DNA of 64,000 nucleotides from Pseudarthrobacter albicanus (lineage in GTDB: Bacteria > Actinomycetota > Actinomycetes > Actinomycetales > Micrococcaceae): positions 62,001 to 126,000 of the forward strand of contig NZ_JAGPOT010000004.1 in assembly GCF_018224015.1 (NCBI RefSeq). Reading direction: 5' to 3'. Shown here piece after piece: positions 1 through 9,969 of this stretch. Under the pieces are notes generated by a model, which was given only the letters and a program-made list of their open reading frames with translations, was not told the origin of the DNA and did no database searches. Numbering within the stretch: the stretch's first letter is position 1; every line of letters starts with the position of its first letter. The position numbers and the translations under genes are program-made.

Positions 1-16
1 AGCCGGAAGGCGTTCG

Positions 17-1774
17 TTAGTAGGCCTTTACGCGCTGTTCGACGATGAGGTGGATGAGGGCAAACACCCCGTCCTGGTCGATGGCCTGGAGCGCAGCGTC
101 GAGGGCGGCCGGCACGTCCTTGTCCTGGGTGACCGTGACGCCGAAGCCGCCGAAGGCTTGGGCCATGAGGCCGAAGTCAGGGTTTTTCAGCTGCGTGCCC
201 GAAACCCGGGACGGGTAGTGGCGTTCCTGGTGGGTGCGGATGGTGCCGTATTCCTGGTTGTCCATCACGATGATGAGCGGCGTGGCTCCGTACTGGGCAG
301 CGGTGGCCAGCTCCTGGCCGTTCATGAGGAATTCCCCGTCGCCGGCGATGGTGACCACGCGGCGCTGCGGACTGGCCAGCGAGGCGGCGATGGCCGAGGG
401 AATGGAGTAGCCCATGGAGCCGTTTCTCGCGCTGATCATCGAAGCGTAGCGCCGTGTGGGGAAGTACCGGTGTGCCCAGTTGGTGTGCTCGCCCGCCCCG
501 AAAGTCACCATGGCATCCTCGGGAAGCCGCGGGACCAGGTTCGCCATCAGGGTGTCCATCCTTGCAGGCCCTTCGCAGGGGGTGACCGGCGGCAGGCTGG
601 CGAAGGAAGTCTGCTCGGCGCGCATCCTGGCCGTCCACGCTTTCCACTCCTCTTTCATGGGCAGGTCGATTTCAACGAGATCCCGGACGAAGGCGTCCGG
701 TTTCGCCACTATCTGCCTCGAGACCGGACCTGAGCGGCCGCGCAACGAGGGGTCTATGGTCACCAGAAAGTTCTTCTTGTTCCAGTCCTGCCTGCAGACA
801 AAGCCGTCCGTGATCACGTCCCCCGGGACCGTCCCGACGAAAACGAGGAGGTCGGTTTCCTCGAGCAGGTCGTACGTGGGGCGGGGGCGGCCGTAACCGA
901 TCGGGCCCACGTAGCTCGGCGAGTCGAAGGAAACTGTTCCCTGCGTGCGCCATTCCGCGGCGGCCGGGATGTGGTGCTTTTCGAGCCATTCTGTGAGTTG
1001 GTGGGCCGCTTCCTGGGACCAGTCGTTGCCGCCGGTGACAAAAAGGGGCTTCGAGGAATTTGCCAGGGCCGCGGCGAGTGCTTCGGCATCCGGGGTGCTC
1101 ATTCCGCCGGTGGCCACGGGGATGGTGGGGTGCAGGGCTGGATCCACCTGCTGGCGGATGATGTCTTCCGGCAGACCCACCACCACCGGGCCCGGCCGTC
1201 CGCTCATTGACGCGAACATCGCTTCCGCAACGATCTCGGACGCCCGTTCGGCATGGTCAAGCACCATAACGCGTTTGGCTCCTGTGTCGAACCAGGCCTT
1301 GATATCAAACTCCTGGAACGCTTCGCGGTCCCGGTGGGCAAAAGGGATGAGCCCGACGAATAGCAGCATCGGGGTGGAGTCCTGCCAGGCGGTGTGCAGG
1401 CCAACATGGGCGTTGGCCGCGCCGGGTCCACGGGTGACCATGGCCACGCCCGGACGCTGGTTCATCTTCCCGTCAGCCTCGGCCATGTAGGCGGCGCCGC
1501 CCTCATGCCGGCAGACCACCGTGTCGATGTCAGAACCGTGCAGCCCGTCCAGCACGTCCAGGAAGCTCTCGCCGGGAACAACATAGGTGCGTTCGACTCC
1601 GTGGGCCACGAGGGAGTCAACAATTACATGCCCGGCGGATTTCAGGGCCCGGCCGCCGTCCAGGCCCCCGGGAACGGTCGATGGGGTGGGCTGTACGGGG
1701 CCGTGTTGGATGATGTTGGCTTCGAATGGCTGCGTGTCGGTTGCGGTCATGGTGGATGCGGACTCCGTTGTCAT
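17..1774 (-). CDS. Thiamine-diphosphate-dependent enzyme, acetolactate-synthase-like
   Basis: A 585-aa protein with the three-domain layout of the acetolactate synthase/pyruvate oxidase superfamily. The N-terminal PYR domain carries the catalytic glutamate (Glu91 in CRHEGGAAYMAE). A central domain follows. The C-terminal PP domain has the thiamine-diphosphate motif starting GDGEFLMNGQEL near residue 477 and ending VMDN about 27 residues later. The family decarboxylates a 2-oxo acid and transfers or releases the acyl unit. The exact substrate cannot be read from the sequence, and no small regulatory ALS subunit lies nearby, which argues against the biosynthetic enzyme. It is last in a minus-strand series after a glutaminase, an amino-acid permease and a Cys-rich peptide, so a role in catabolism of an amino-acid-derived keto acid is inferred. 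The Shine-Dalgarno before the chosen ATG is weak; a second in-frame ATG lies 24 bases downstream. Confidence 0.85.
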   Translation of the reverse strand: MTTESASTMTATDTQPFEANIIQHGPVQPTPSTVPGGLDGGRALKSAGHVIVDSLVAHGVERTYVVPGESFLDVLDGLHGSDIDTVVCRHEGGAAYMAEADGKMNQRPGVAMVTRGPGAANAHVGLHTAWQDSTPMLLFVGLIPFAHRDREAFQEFDIKAWFDTGAKRVMVLDHAERASEIVAEAMFASMSGRPGPVVVGLPEDIIRQQVDPALHPTIPVATGGMSTPDAEALAAALANSSKPLFVTGGNDWSQEAAHQLTEWLEKHHIPAAAEWRTQGTVSFDSPSYVGPIGYGRPRPTYDLLEETDLLVFVGTVPGDVITDGFVCRQDWNKKNFLVTIDPSLRGRSGPVSRQIVAKPDAFVRDLVEIDLPMKEEWKAWTARMRAEQTSFASLPPVTPCEGPARMDTLMANLVPRLPEDAMVTFGAGEHTNWAHRYFPTRRYASMISARNGSMGYSIPSAIAASLASPQRRVVTIAGDGEFLMNGQELATAAQYGATPLIIVMDNQEYGTIRTHQERHYPSRVSGTQLKNPDFGLMAQAFGGFGVTVTQDKDVPAALDAALQAIDQDGVFALIHLIVEQRVKAY

Positions 1775-1846
1775 CTCTACTTGTCTTCGTGGGTTGGTTG
1801 GCGTGCATGGTATTTCCGCTGCCTTCAGCGGAACGATAGTTGGTGC

Positions 1847-2002
1847 TTAGTCTGTTTCCGGTCCGGTGCAGAAGAAGCAGCCGTCCTCGCAACTGTCGTT
1901 CGACGCCGGTACGTAGCCGTTGTCTGCGGCCACCGCCGGCAGCGGGAGGTCCGGGCCTCGTTTGGCGGATACCGGATGCGGGATAGGGGTGGCAGCTGAC
2001 AT
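1847..2002 (-). CDS. Small 51-aa peptide with a C-terminal Cx3Cx2C motif
   Basis: This short reading frame lies between the permease and the thiamine-diphosphate enzyme on the same strand. The ATG at 2002 is preceded by AGGA with a 7-base spacer, which decides the start. A longer version from an ATG at 2059 (70 aa) is possible. The protein is Pro/Ala-rich in its first half and ends with the segment DSCEDGCFFCTGPETD, that is C-x3-C-x2-C plus acidic residues. It has no signal peptide or membrane segment. I do not recognise a family. The cysteine spacing could bind a metal or an Fe-S cluster, or the tail could be a substrate for modification; both are inference. Its placement 72 bases upstream of the enzyme gene suggests co-transcription. 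Confidence 0.55.
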   Translation of the reverse strand: MSAATPIPHPVSAKRGPDLPLPAVAADNGYVPASNDSCEDGCFFCTGPETD

Positions 2003-2122
2003 GTGGCGGTCCTGAGGAGAGATGTGGCGGTTAGGGCTCTGCGGATTTCGTAGCTTCATGAGGCTTTCCGTCGTTTGTTGAGGGATTGGGCAGCGGAACC
2101 GGGACGGTGGGCAGCTGTTCGC

Positions 2123-3637
2123 TTACCGGATCGAAGGCCTATTGGCCACCACGGGGGCGGCGCCCGTATAGCCCGTCCGGATTTCGGCGATTTCGTGGAT
2201 CCGCTTCCGGCAGGCGTACCAGCCGGCCACCATCAGGGCACAGGCAAGCAGGGTTACCAGCAGCGTGAGCGGGGAGTCGATGAAGACCATGACCAGCACG
2301 CCGACGAGGAACAGCAGCGAGAGGTAGCCGGTGTACGGGGCGCCGAACATCCGGAACGATGGGCGTTTCAGCCAGCCCTTGTCCGCCCAGCGTTTGAGCT
2401 GCATCTGGCACAGCACGATCGTGGCCCACGTGACGATGATGCCCACAGAGGCGACGTTCAGGACGATCTCGAACGCCTGGGACGGCACGAGGTAGTTCAG
2501 CGGGACGCCGAGCAGCGAGACGCCGGCGGTCATGGCGATGCCGCCGTAGGGGACGCCCGCCTTGTTCATGCGCTGGGCGAACATGGGCGCCGAGCCAGCC
2601 ACGGACATGGAGCGCAGGATGCGGCCGGTGGAGTACAGGCCGGCGTTGAGCGAGGACAGCGCGGCCGTGAGGACGACGAGGTTCATGATGACGTCCACGC
2701 CCTGGATGCCGATGGAGCCGAAGAAGGTCACGAAGGGGCTGACGCCCTTTTCGTAGGAGGTGTAGGGCAGCAGCAGCGCGAGCAGGATGACCGAGCCGAC
2801 GTAGAAGACCGCGATGCGGAAGACCACGGAGTTGATGGCTTTGGGCATGATTTTCTCGGGGTTCTCGGTTTCGCCAGCCGCGGTGCCGATGAGTTCGATC
2901 GAGGCGTAGGCGAACAGCACGCCTTGCATGAGGATGATCATGGGAAGCAGGCCATTGGGGAAGATGCCGCCGTTGTCCGACAGGAGGCTGAACCCCACGT
3001 ACTGGCCGTCGACGGGGGTGCCGAAGATGACGAAGAAGGTGCCGATGACGAGGAACGCCACCAGCGCGGCGACCTTGACCAGGGCGAACCAGAACTCGAG
3101 TTCGCCGAACACCTTGACCGAGACGAGGTTCAGGCTAAGCACCACCACGAGGGCGATCAGGGCCCAGGCCCACTGCGGCACGGCGCCCATCCAGGGGACG
3201 TACTTGCCGAAGAAGTTCATGTACAGGGCCGCGGCGGTGATGTCCACGATGGTGGTGGTGGCCCAGTTGAGCCAATAGAACCAGCCGGAGACAAACGCTG
3301 CCTTCTCACCGAAGAATTCACGCGCATAGGAGACAAACGAGCCCGACGACGGCCGGTGCAGCACCAGTTCCCCCAGTGCCCGGAGGATGAGGAAGGCGAA
3401 GAAACCGCAGACGGCGTAGGCGATGACCAGGGATGGGCCTGCCGCGTTGAGCCGGCCGCCGGCGCCGAGGAACAGGCCGGTGCCGATCGCGCCGCCGATG
3501 GCGATCATCTGGATCTGGCGCGCCTTGAGACCCTTGTGGTAGCCGGCGTCTTCGGCGTGGATCAGGGCATCCGAGGCATGGGCGTGGCCGCCGTCGGCCT
3601 CGTACAGACCAACCGCGTCATTGGGGTTGTTGGGCAT
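2123..3637 (-). CDS. APC-superfamily amino-acid permease (AAT family, asparagine/GABA permease-like)
   Basis: A 504-aa integral membrane protein with about 12 hydrophobic segments. The first carries the family signature [14 protein letters not shown], followed by the GPSLVIAY loop. These are typical of the amino-acid:H+ symporters AnsP, GabP and CycA. The protein should import an amino acid into the cytoplasm with protons. The glutaminase gene lies directly upstream, so glutamine or asparagine is the likeliest substrate, but this comes from context only. The start has a good ribosome site (AAGGA, 6-base spacer). The 74-base gap to the glutaminase stop and the common strand suggest one transcript that continues into the Cys-rich peptide and the thiamine-diphosphate enzyme. 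Length is normal for the family and nothing looks broken. Confidence 0.88.
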   Translation of the reverse strand: MPNNPNDAVGLYEADGGHAHASDALIHAEDAGYHKGLKARQIQMIAIGGAIGTGLFLGAGGRLNAAGPSLVIAYAVCGFFAFLILRALGELVLHRPSSGSFVSYAREFFGEKAAFVSGWFYWLNWATTTIVDITAAALYMNFFGKYVPWMGAVPQWAWALIALVVVLSLNLVSVKVFGELEFWFALVKVAALVAFLVIGTFFVIFGTPVDGQYVGFSLLSDNGGIFPNGLLPMIILMQGVLFAYASIELIGTAAGETENPEKIMPKAINSVVFRIAVFYVGSVILLALLLPYTSYEKGVSPFVTFFGSIGIQGVDVIMNLVVLTAALSSLNAGLYSTGRILRSMSVAGSAPMFAQRMNKAGVPYGGIAMTAGVSLLGVPLNYLVPSQAFEIVLNVASVGIIVTWATIVLCQMQLKRWADKGWLKRPSFRMFGAPYTGYLSLLFLVGVLVMVFIDSPLTLLVTLLACALMVAGWYACRKRIHEIAEIRTGYTGAAPVVANRPSIR

Positions 3638-3711
3638 GGGTGTTCCTTTCGACCTGTCAAAGATCTAAATGGGGGACTATCGGAAAATGGTGGGGACGTC
3701 TCGGGCCGGGG

Positions 3712-4656
3712 TCAGAAGACCGACCACCCGGTGCGGTCGGACAGGTCAGCGAGGGCCTCTGTCCCGGCCAGGGAATTGCCCTTGGAATCCAGCCGGGGGC
3801 TCCAGACACAGATGGCGCACTCGCCGGGGACGATGGCCAGGATGCCGCCACCTACACCGCTCTTCCCGGGAAGGCCCACGCGGTAGGCGAACTCACCGGC
3901 CGCGTCATACATGCCGCAGGTCAGCATGATGGATCCGATGCGTTTGGCCTCGCTCCGGGAGACCACGGTTCCCCGCGCGCCCAGGCCGTCCTGGGCGAGG
4001 AACAGGCCGGCCTTGGCCACCTCCACGCAACTCATCATGATGGAGCACTGCCTGACGTAGTTTTCAACCACCGCGTCGGCGGGCCGCCTCAGGTTGCCGA
4101 AGTCCTTCAGGAAGTGGGCGAGGGCCAGGTTGCGGCTGCTGTTGGCGAGCTCACTCTTTGCGGCCACCTCGTCAATGAAAGGACCCTGTCTGCCATTCTG
4201 GTTACCCACCTGACCGGCGAGGAAGCGCAGGACGTGGCCGGCGGCGTCGGGAAATCTTTCCATCAGATGGTCGGTCACCACCAGGGCGCCCGAGTTGATG
4301 AACGGGTTCCGGGGGATGCCGTGCTCGACTTCAAGCTGCACCAGGGAGTTGAAGGACGTTCCTGACGGTTCGCGGAGTACCCGTGACCAGAGCGCATCGG
4401 GGTCATCGGCGCCGAGCGCCATCGCCAGGGTGAAGACCTTCGAGATGCTCTGGATGGAGAAGGGAAGATCGGCGTCACCGGAGCTGAACACGTCCCCGGA
4501 CGCGGTGGCCACGGCAATCCCGAAACGGTCGAACGGCGGCGATGACAGGTGGGGGATGCTGGCGGGAACCGACCCTGCTTCACTCCGGGGCCGGTGGCTG
4601 CGGACAATGTCGGCCAGGACCAGGCCCAGAGGCGGTGAATCGAGTGCTGTCATCAT
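3712..4656 (-). CDS. glsA: Glutaminase (beta-lactamase-fold GlsA type)
   Basis: A 314-aa protein that should hydrolyse L-glutamine to glutamate and ammonia. It shows the serine-dependent glutaminase hallmarks: the S-x-x-K pair in FSIQSISKVF (Ser70/Lys73), the substrate-binding NPFINSGA segment, and the glycine-rich LPGKSGVGGGI near the C terminus. Length matches the bacterial GlsA family. Its ATG overlaps the stop of the upstream PucR regulator by four bases (ATGA), so translation is probably coupled and the regulator is made from the same mRNA. The permease gene follows 74 bases downstream, consistent with uptake followed by deamidation of glutamine. The enzyme is cytoplasmic; no signal peptide is seen. 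Confidence 0.93.
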   Translation of the reverse strand: MMTALDSPPLGLVLADIVRSHRPRSEAGSVPASIPHLSSPPFDRFGIAVATASGDVFSSGDADLPFSIQSISKVFTLAMALGADDPDALWSRVLREPSGTSFNSLVQLEVEHGIPRNPFINSGALVVTDHLMERFPDAAGHVLRFLAGQVGNQNGRQGPFIDEVAAKSELANSSRNLALAHFLKDFGNLRRPADAVVENYVRQCSIMMSCVEVAKAGLFLAQDGLGARGTVVSRSEAKRIGSIMLTCGMYDAAGEFAYRVGLPGKSGVGGGILAIVPGECAICVWSPRLDSKGNSLAGTEALADLSDRTGWSVF

Positions 4657-6251
4657 TTCTTGCCCAGATGCTCCTTATGCTTGCCGGCCCACTCCTGGAT
4701 GTGAAGCAGGGCGACCAATGAATGGCGGGGATCGCTGAAGTTCAGGCCGGTAACCCGGCTGACCTTGCTGATCCTGTAGTAGACGGTGTTCTTGTGCAGT
4801 TTCATCCGCTGGGCGCATTCGGCCACGTCCAGCGACGCCTCGAAATAGGCCCGGAGGGTTTCGGCCAGCTCGCCATCGTCGCGGAGGAGGGCCCAGAGGC
4901 TGCGATGACGGAAGGCCGAGGCGGTGAAGTTCTCAACTGCTTCGTGGAACAGGATGTCCGTTTCGAAATCGTCCACCGTGGCCACAGAAGCGGTCCCTGA
5001 CCTCCGCATGCAGCCGAGCAGTGCCTCCGTCTTGGCGGTCACCGAATGAATCGACAGCAGATCCGGTGCGATTGGTCCCACCGCCGCGAACGGAGTGATG
5101 CCAAGGTGCTTCCCGGCGTCCCTGACGATGGCCTCGGCAAGGCTCCGAAGCCCGGCTTCGGCATTGGCGGACTGGAGTGCCGGGATGATCACGGCGGTGT
5201 CGCCGTTGAACTGTCCTACGATGGCCGACGGTTTGTAGGCCGCCGCATGGATGGACGCAAGGTTGGCGAGCTCCCCATGTTTGAGCGCTGCATCGTCTTC
5301 CTGCGCCCCGGCGGCCGACATTCCCAGCAGGATCAATGCCGTGGGGCGGTCCGCAGGGATCTTCTGGCTGTGGGCGCTCGCCGCGGCTTCTGCCGGACCC
5401 GAAAGGATCCGCGCAATCCGGTCCTCGCGCATGTGCACCGACTGCTGGTTGCGGTAGCGGATCAGTTCGGCTGACACCCGCGTGGCTGATCCGGTCAGCA
5501 CATAGTCAACGTCTGCGCCGAAGCCGTCCCCGGTTTCCTGGAGCCAGATGTACCCCATAATGCGATCGCCCGCGAACAAGGCGATAGCAACGCGCTCCCT
5601 CAGACCGTCCTGGGGCCTGGCCGGAACCCTGACAGGCAGGCGGGTCCGGTGCAGCTCGCGGTAGGCGCCAAGATCCTTGAGGAGGAGTTCGTATTTGCGC
5701 GGACCCCGTCGGGCCAGAATCGATGCCTTACGCAGCTCGTCGATGTCATTCGACACTGTGGAGTACGCCAGAACCTTGTTGGCAGCGTCCTCGATGACCA
5801 CGTGGCTCGACGTCAGCCGGGCCGTCGTCTGGGCAATGGCGAACAGGTCTTCTTCCAGCAGCGTCAGCACTTCGCTCAGGTAGCTGGGTGGCTGGATCCT
5901 GTCCTTGGCGATTGACAGGAGCCGGTCCCAGTCCGCGCCCGGGTCCACCAGAAGGAGACCTGTTCCGACAGCCCGGAGCAGCTCTTCTGCTTCCCCCAAT
6001 TCCTCGGGACTGCCCTTGACGGCCAGCACAAGGGGAGGATTTTTCAGAAGGCGCCGCAGCGCGGGCAATGCGGAGCGTCCGCGAACCCCGATAAGCAGGA
6101 CGAACGCAGCCCCGCCGTCGGAAGTCTCGTCGTCGGCATCAACGATCAGCAAGCGTTCGATCGGCGAATCGGCGCGGGACGGCCGAAGAATAAGACTGGC
6201 GAAACCCAGAGGGAGATCCGACAGGATGTCGTCCACTGTAGCTGCGGCCAT
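4653..6251 (-). CDS. PucR-family transcriptional regulator
   Basis: A 532-aa regulator. The N-terminal part resembles the PucR/CdaR sensory region (GAF-like middle). The last about 60 residues form the family's HTH_30 domain, with the characteristic stretch CAQRMKLHKNTVYYRISKV. Proteins of this type control purine, amino-acid or polyketide catabolism in actinobacteria, usually in response to a small metabolite. The chosen ATG at 6251 has AAGGA five bases upstream and fits better than the more distal start at 6320. Its stop overlaps the glutaminase start by four bases, so it probably regulates the glutaminase/permease/peptide/thiamine-diphosphate enzyme series. The ligand is unknown. A strong hairpin (6387-6419) separates it from the next upstream gene. 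Confidence 0.87.
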   Translation of the reverse strand: MAAATVDDILSDLPLGFASLILRPSRADSPIERLLIVDADDETSDGGAAFVLLIGVRGRSALPALRRLLKNPPLVLAVKGSPEELGEAEELLRAVGTGLLLVDPGADWDRLLSIAKDRIQPPSYLSEVLTLLEEDLFAIAQTTARLTSSHVVIEDAANKVLAYSTVSNDIDELRKASILARRGPRKYELLLKDLGAYRELHRTRLPVRVPARPQDGLRERVAIALFAGDRIMGYIWLQETGDGFGADVDYVLTGSATRVSAELIRYRNQQSVHMREDRIARILSGPAEAAASAHSQKIPADRPTALILLGMSAAGAQEDDAALKHGELANLASIHAAAYKPSAIVGQFNGDTAVIIPALQSANAEAGLRSLAEAIVRDAGKHLGITPFAAVGPIAPDLLSIHSVTAKTEALLGCMRRSGTASVATVDDFETDILFHEAVENFTASAFRHRSLWALLRDDGELAETLRAYFEASLDVAECAQRMKLHKNTVYYRISKVSRVTGLNFSDPRHSLVALLHIQEWAGKHKEHLGKK

Positions 6252-6386
6252 GTGCTTCCTTCTGACATTGACACCCGCCCGGACGGCTCTGTCCGGACAC
6301 CCAATGCTATCCAGAGCCAATCCCGGAAAATATGGATGCCGGCCTAAATTCCATGGCGGCTTTAGGTCCCGGGACCAATGCGAAGA

Positions 6387-6419
6387 GCGGACGACGGCGG
6401 GGGTCCCGCCGTCGTCCGC
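6387..6419 (-). terminator. Perfect 15-bp hairpin, likely terminator
   Basis: GCGGACGACGGCGGG and its exact reverse complement are separated by the loop GGT. The hairpin sits 26 bases past the stop of the minus-strand winged-helix gene and before the PucR gene. The downstream T tract is weak. The core GACGACGGCG recurs in hairpins at 10846 and 12149. Confidence 0.65.
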
Positions 6420-6444
6420 CTACTTGGTAGCCGGCGCCGTCTGG

Positions 6445-6738
6445 CTAGGAGCCCGACTCCGGTTTTTCAGGGGCAAGCGCGTAGAAGGGTGTGAACCGGC
6501 ATCTCGCTCCGGGGGAAATGTTGGAACGGACGATCGAAGCGGTCTCCAGCGCTGCCAGATGGTATCTGACTGAGCCCCGCGAGGAGGCGATGCCGTTGCT
6601 GATGTCGGCTACTTTGCTGGCACCGTTGCTTGCCAGATACTCGACGATCTGTGATCTGATCGGTCTGCTTGGTGCTCTTTCCGGGCGCTCAATGTGATGC
6701 ACATCCATCGACCTGTGGATCTCAAAATCAGTGGTCAT
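6445..6738 (-). CDS. Small winged-helix (ArsR/MarR-like) DNA-binding protein
   Basis: A 97-aa protein whose residues from about 25 to 85 read as a winged helix. Helices around IRSQIVEYLASNGASKVADI and the recognition helix SSRGSVRYHLAALE are followed by a short wing. This is typical of small ArsR/HTH_20 regulators. No cysteine-based metal site is visible. The second ATG (6738) has AAAGG eight bases upstream and is preferred over the ATG at 6744. The gene follows the symporter by 70 bases on the same strand and may be the last gene of the aspartase/symporter transcript. Its target and signal are unknown. Confidence 0.7.
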   Translation of the reverse strand: MTTDFEIHRSMDVHHIERPERAPSRPIRSQIVEYLASNGASKVADISNGIASSRGSVRYHLAALETASIVRSNISPGARCRFTPFYALAPEKPESGS

Positions 6739-6808
6739 TGCCATGGCCTTTCATCCGGTGTGAGGGTAGATTCGCTGGCTGAGGGTTGGTGGGCGGAGCG
6801 AGATCCGG

Positions 6809-8119
6809 TCAGTGCATCGAAACGCGCCCAGGATCCCTGCTGTCTTCAGTGTCGTACGCGTCGTCAGCGTCGTAGGCAGCTTCCGCAGGTGATCCCTCGA
6901 GGAGGGAAGCAGCCTTGTCGTGGTTTCGGCCGATGACCGCGGTGGCGATGGCATTGCCCAAGATGTTGGTGGCCGTGCGTCCCATGTCCAGGAGCTGGTC
7001 GATCACCAGCAGGACACCTATTCCGGCGGCGGGGATACCGAAGGCAGGGACCACGGCCGCTACGACGACGAGTGACCCGCGCGGCACGCCGGCCATGCCT
7101 TTGCTGCTGAGCAGGAGCATTGCGGTCATCGCGATCTGCTGGCCAAGGTCCATGTCGATGCCGTAGGCGTTGATGAGGAAGACCGATGCGAAGGTCATGT
7201 ACATCATGGACCCGTCCACGTTGAACGAGTAACCCAGGGGCAGCACAAAACCGGTGGTGCGCTTCTCGATGCCGAACTTGGTCAGGCCTTCAATGAGCTT
7301 GGGCAGCGCGGCTTCGCTGCTGGAGGTGGCGAATGCGATGACCATGGGTTCGCGCACTATCCGGACCAGCCGGAAGGCCGCCCGTCCGAGGAAGGCGACG
7401 GCGACGGCGATCATGATCGCCCAGAGTGCGGAGAGGGAGATGTAGAAGCCGCCGATGAACGACGCGTAGGTTGCGAAAGCGTCCACGCCCTTGGAGGTGA
7501 AGGCTGCCGCGATGCCGGCGAATACGCCCACCGGGGCCGCCTTCATCACGTATCCGGTGACCTTCAGCATGATGCCCATCAGTTCGTCGATGGCATCCGC
7601 TATGGAGGAGCGGCCCTTCTTCCGGAGGTTCAGCAGGGCGATGCCGAAGAGAGCGCCGAATACGAGGATCTGAAGGGGGTTGTTTTCCGTCAGTGCGGCG
7701 AAGACGCTCGTGGGGATGATGTGGGTAACAAACGCCTGGTAATCGAGGGGCTTCGTTTCCATTCCCGCGTCACCTCCCGGCATCAGGTTGAGCCCGTCAC
7801 CGACGTTGAGTATATGGGCCGTGATGAATCCGAAGGCGCCTACCAGGACGGAGGCGGACAGGAACCAGATCATGGAGCGGCCAAACAGCTTGCCCACCCC
7901 GGCGGATTTGGCCGCTCCTGCGATGCCGGACACCAGGGTGGCGAAGATCAGCGGGGCAATGATCATTTTGATGAGGTTCAGGAACATGTGCGTCACGGTG
8001 TCGAGGACGGCCACGACGGAACCGCGCGTGTCCACCGGCAGCAGCCAGTGGAAGAGCAGCCCGCTGAGGATTCCGAACACGAGCGCTGCCAGAATCCACA
8101 TGGTTGATTTGTTTTTCAA
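6809..8119 (-). CDS. Dicarboxylate/amino-acid:cation symporter (DAACS, GltP/DctA-like)
   Basis: A 436-aa membrane transporter with the glutamate/aspartate symporter family motifs. The serine-rich hairpin reads ATSSSEAALPKLIE and the TM7 motif reads NVDGSMMYM, the place of NMDGT in DctA and GltP. It should take up aspartate, glutamate or C4-dicarboxylates with H+ or Na+. The reading frame starts at TTG (8119) with AAGGA six bases upstream; an in-frame ATG 18 bases later is the alternative. It follows the aspartase gene on the same strand, so uptake of aspartate or export and exchange of fumarate fits the context. The C-terminal tail is acidic and Asp/Ala-rich. Confidence 0.9.
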   Translation of the reverse strand: MKNKSTMWILAALVFGILSGLLFHWLLPVDTRGSVVAVLDTVTHMFLNLIKMIIAPLIFATLVSGIAGAAKSAGVGKLFGRSMIWFLSASVLVGAFGFITAHILNVGDGLNLMPGGDAGMETKPLDYQAFVTHIIPTSVFAALTENNPLQILVFGALFGIALLNLRKKGRSSIADAIDELMGIMLKVTGYVMKAAPVGVFAGIAAAFTSKGVDAFATYASFIGGFYISLSALWAIMIAVAVAFLGRAAFRLVRIVREPMVIAFATSSSEAALPKLIEGLTKFGIEKRTTGFVLPLGYSFNVDGSMMYMTFASVFLINAYGIDMDLGQQIAMTAMLLLSSKGMAGVPRGSLVVVAAVVPAFGIPAAGIGVLLVIDQLLDMGRTATNILGNAIATAVIGRNHDKAASLLEGSPAEAAYDADDAYDTEDSRDPGRVSMH

Positions 8120-8257
8120 AGTCAGTCCTTGTCTAGAGGCCGGGATGGTGGCCCGGTGTTGGAACGGTCCTCGTCCTCGAGTTCCGTTTTCTCTGTAGTC
8201 AGTAGGGATTTTGGGCGCGACGGTGCGCCCCCGGCTCCCTGGTCGGACGAGGTGGTC

Positions 8258-8302
8258 GCTGGTCGAGCTTGTCGAGACTTGGTTTCGACAGGCTCAACCA
8301 GC
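8258..8302. repeat. REP-like inverted repeat
   Basis: GCTGGTCGAGCTTGTCGA (8258-8275) pairs with TCGACAGGCTCAACCAGC (8285-8302) with two mismatches around a 9-base loop. It lies in the 247-base gap between aspartase and the symporter. Repeats of the form CTGGTCGAGC...GGCTCAACCAG are familiar as dispersed intergenic palindromes in Arthrobacter relatives. Confidence 0.6.
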
Positions 8303-8366
8303 GGCGGTGGGCCCACGACCGCAGGGTTCCCTAACTGAGCTTGCGAGGTTAGGGAGCGGTTGGGGA

Positions 8367-9791
<1,425 letters not shown>

Positions 9792-9969
9792 GGGGTCCTC
9801 GCAGGGCTTCGTTGACGGGTTTGGACAAGGAAATCTTGGGCCAGAGGCAGGTCTGAGTGATGCCGCAGCCGGCACTATGGGCATGGTTGTGCCACGGCAA
9901 GGAGGCCGAGCGGGGCTTGCGGCGATGCGGCAGGTCAGGGGACGCTGAGCGACATTCGGGGCTTAGGAC

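Noticed and set aside
2075-3886. Long open frame antisense to the permease gene
   Set aside because: Its composition is that of a shadow frame in GC-rich DNA; the permease on the other strand has clear homology and a ribosome site.
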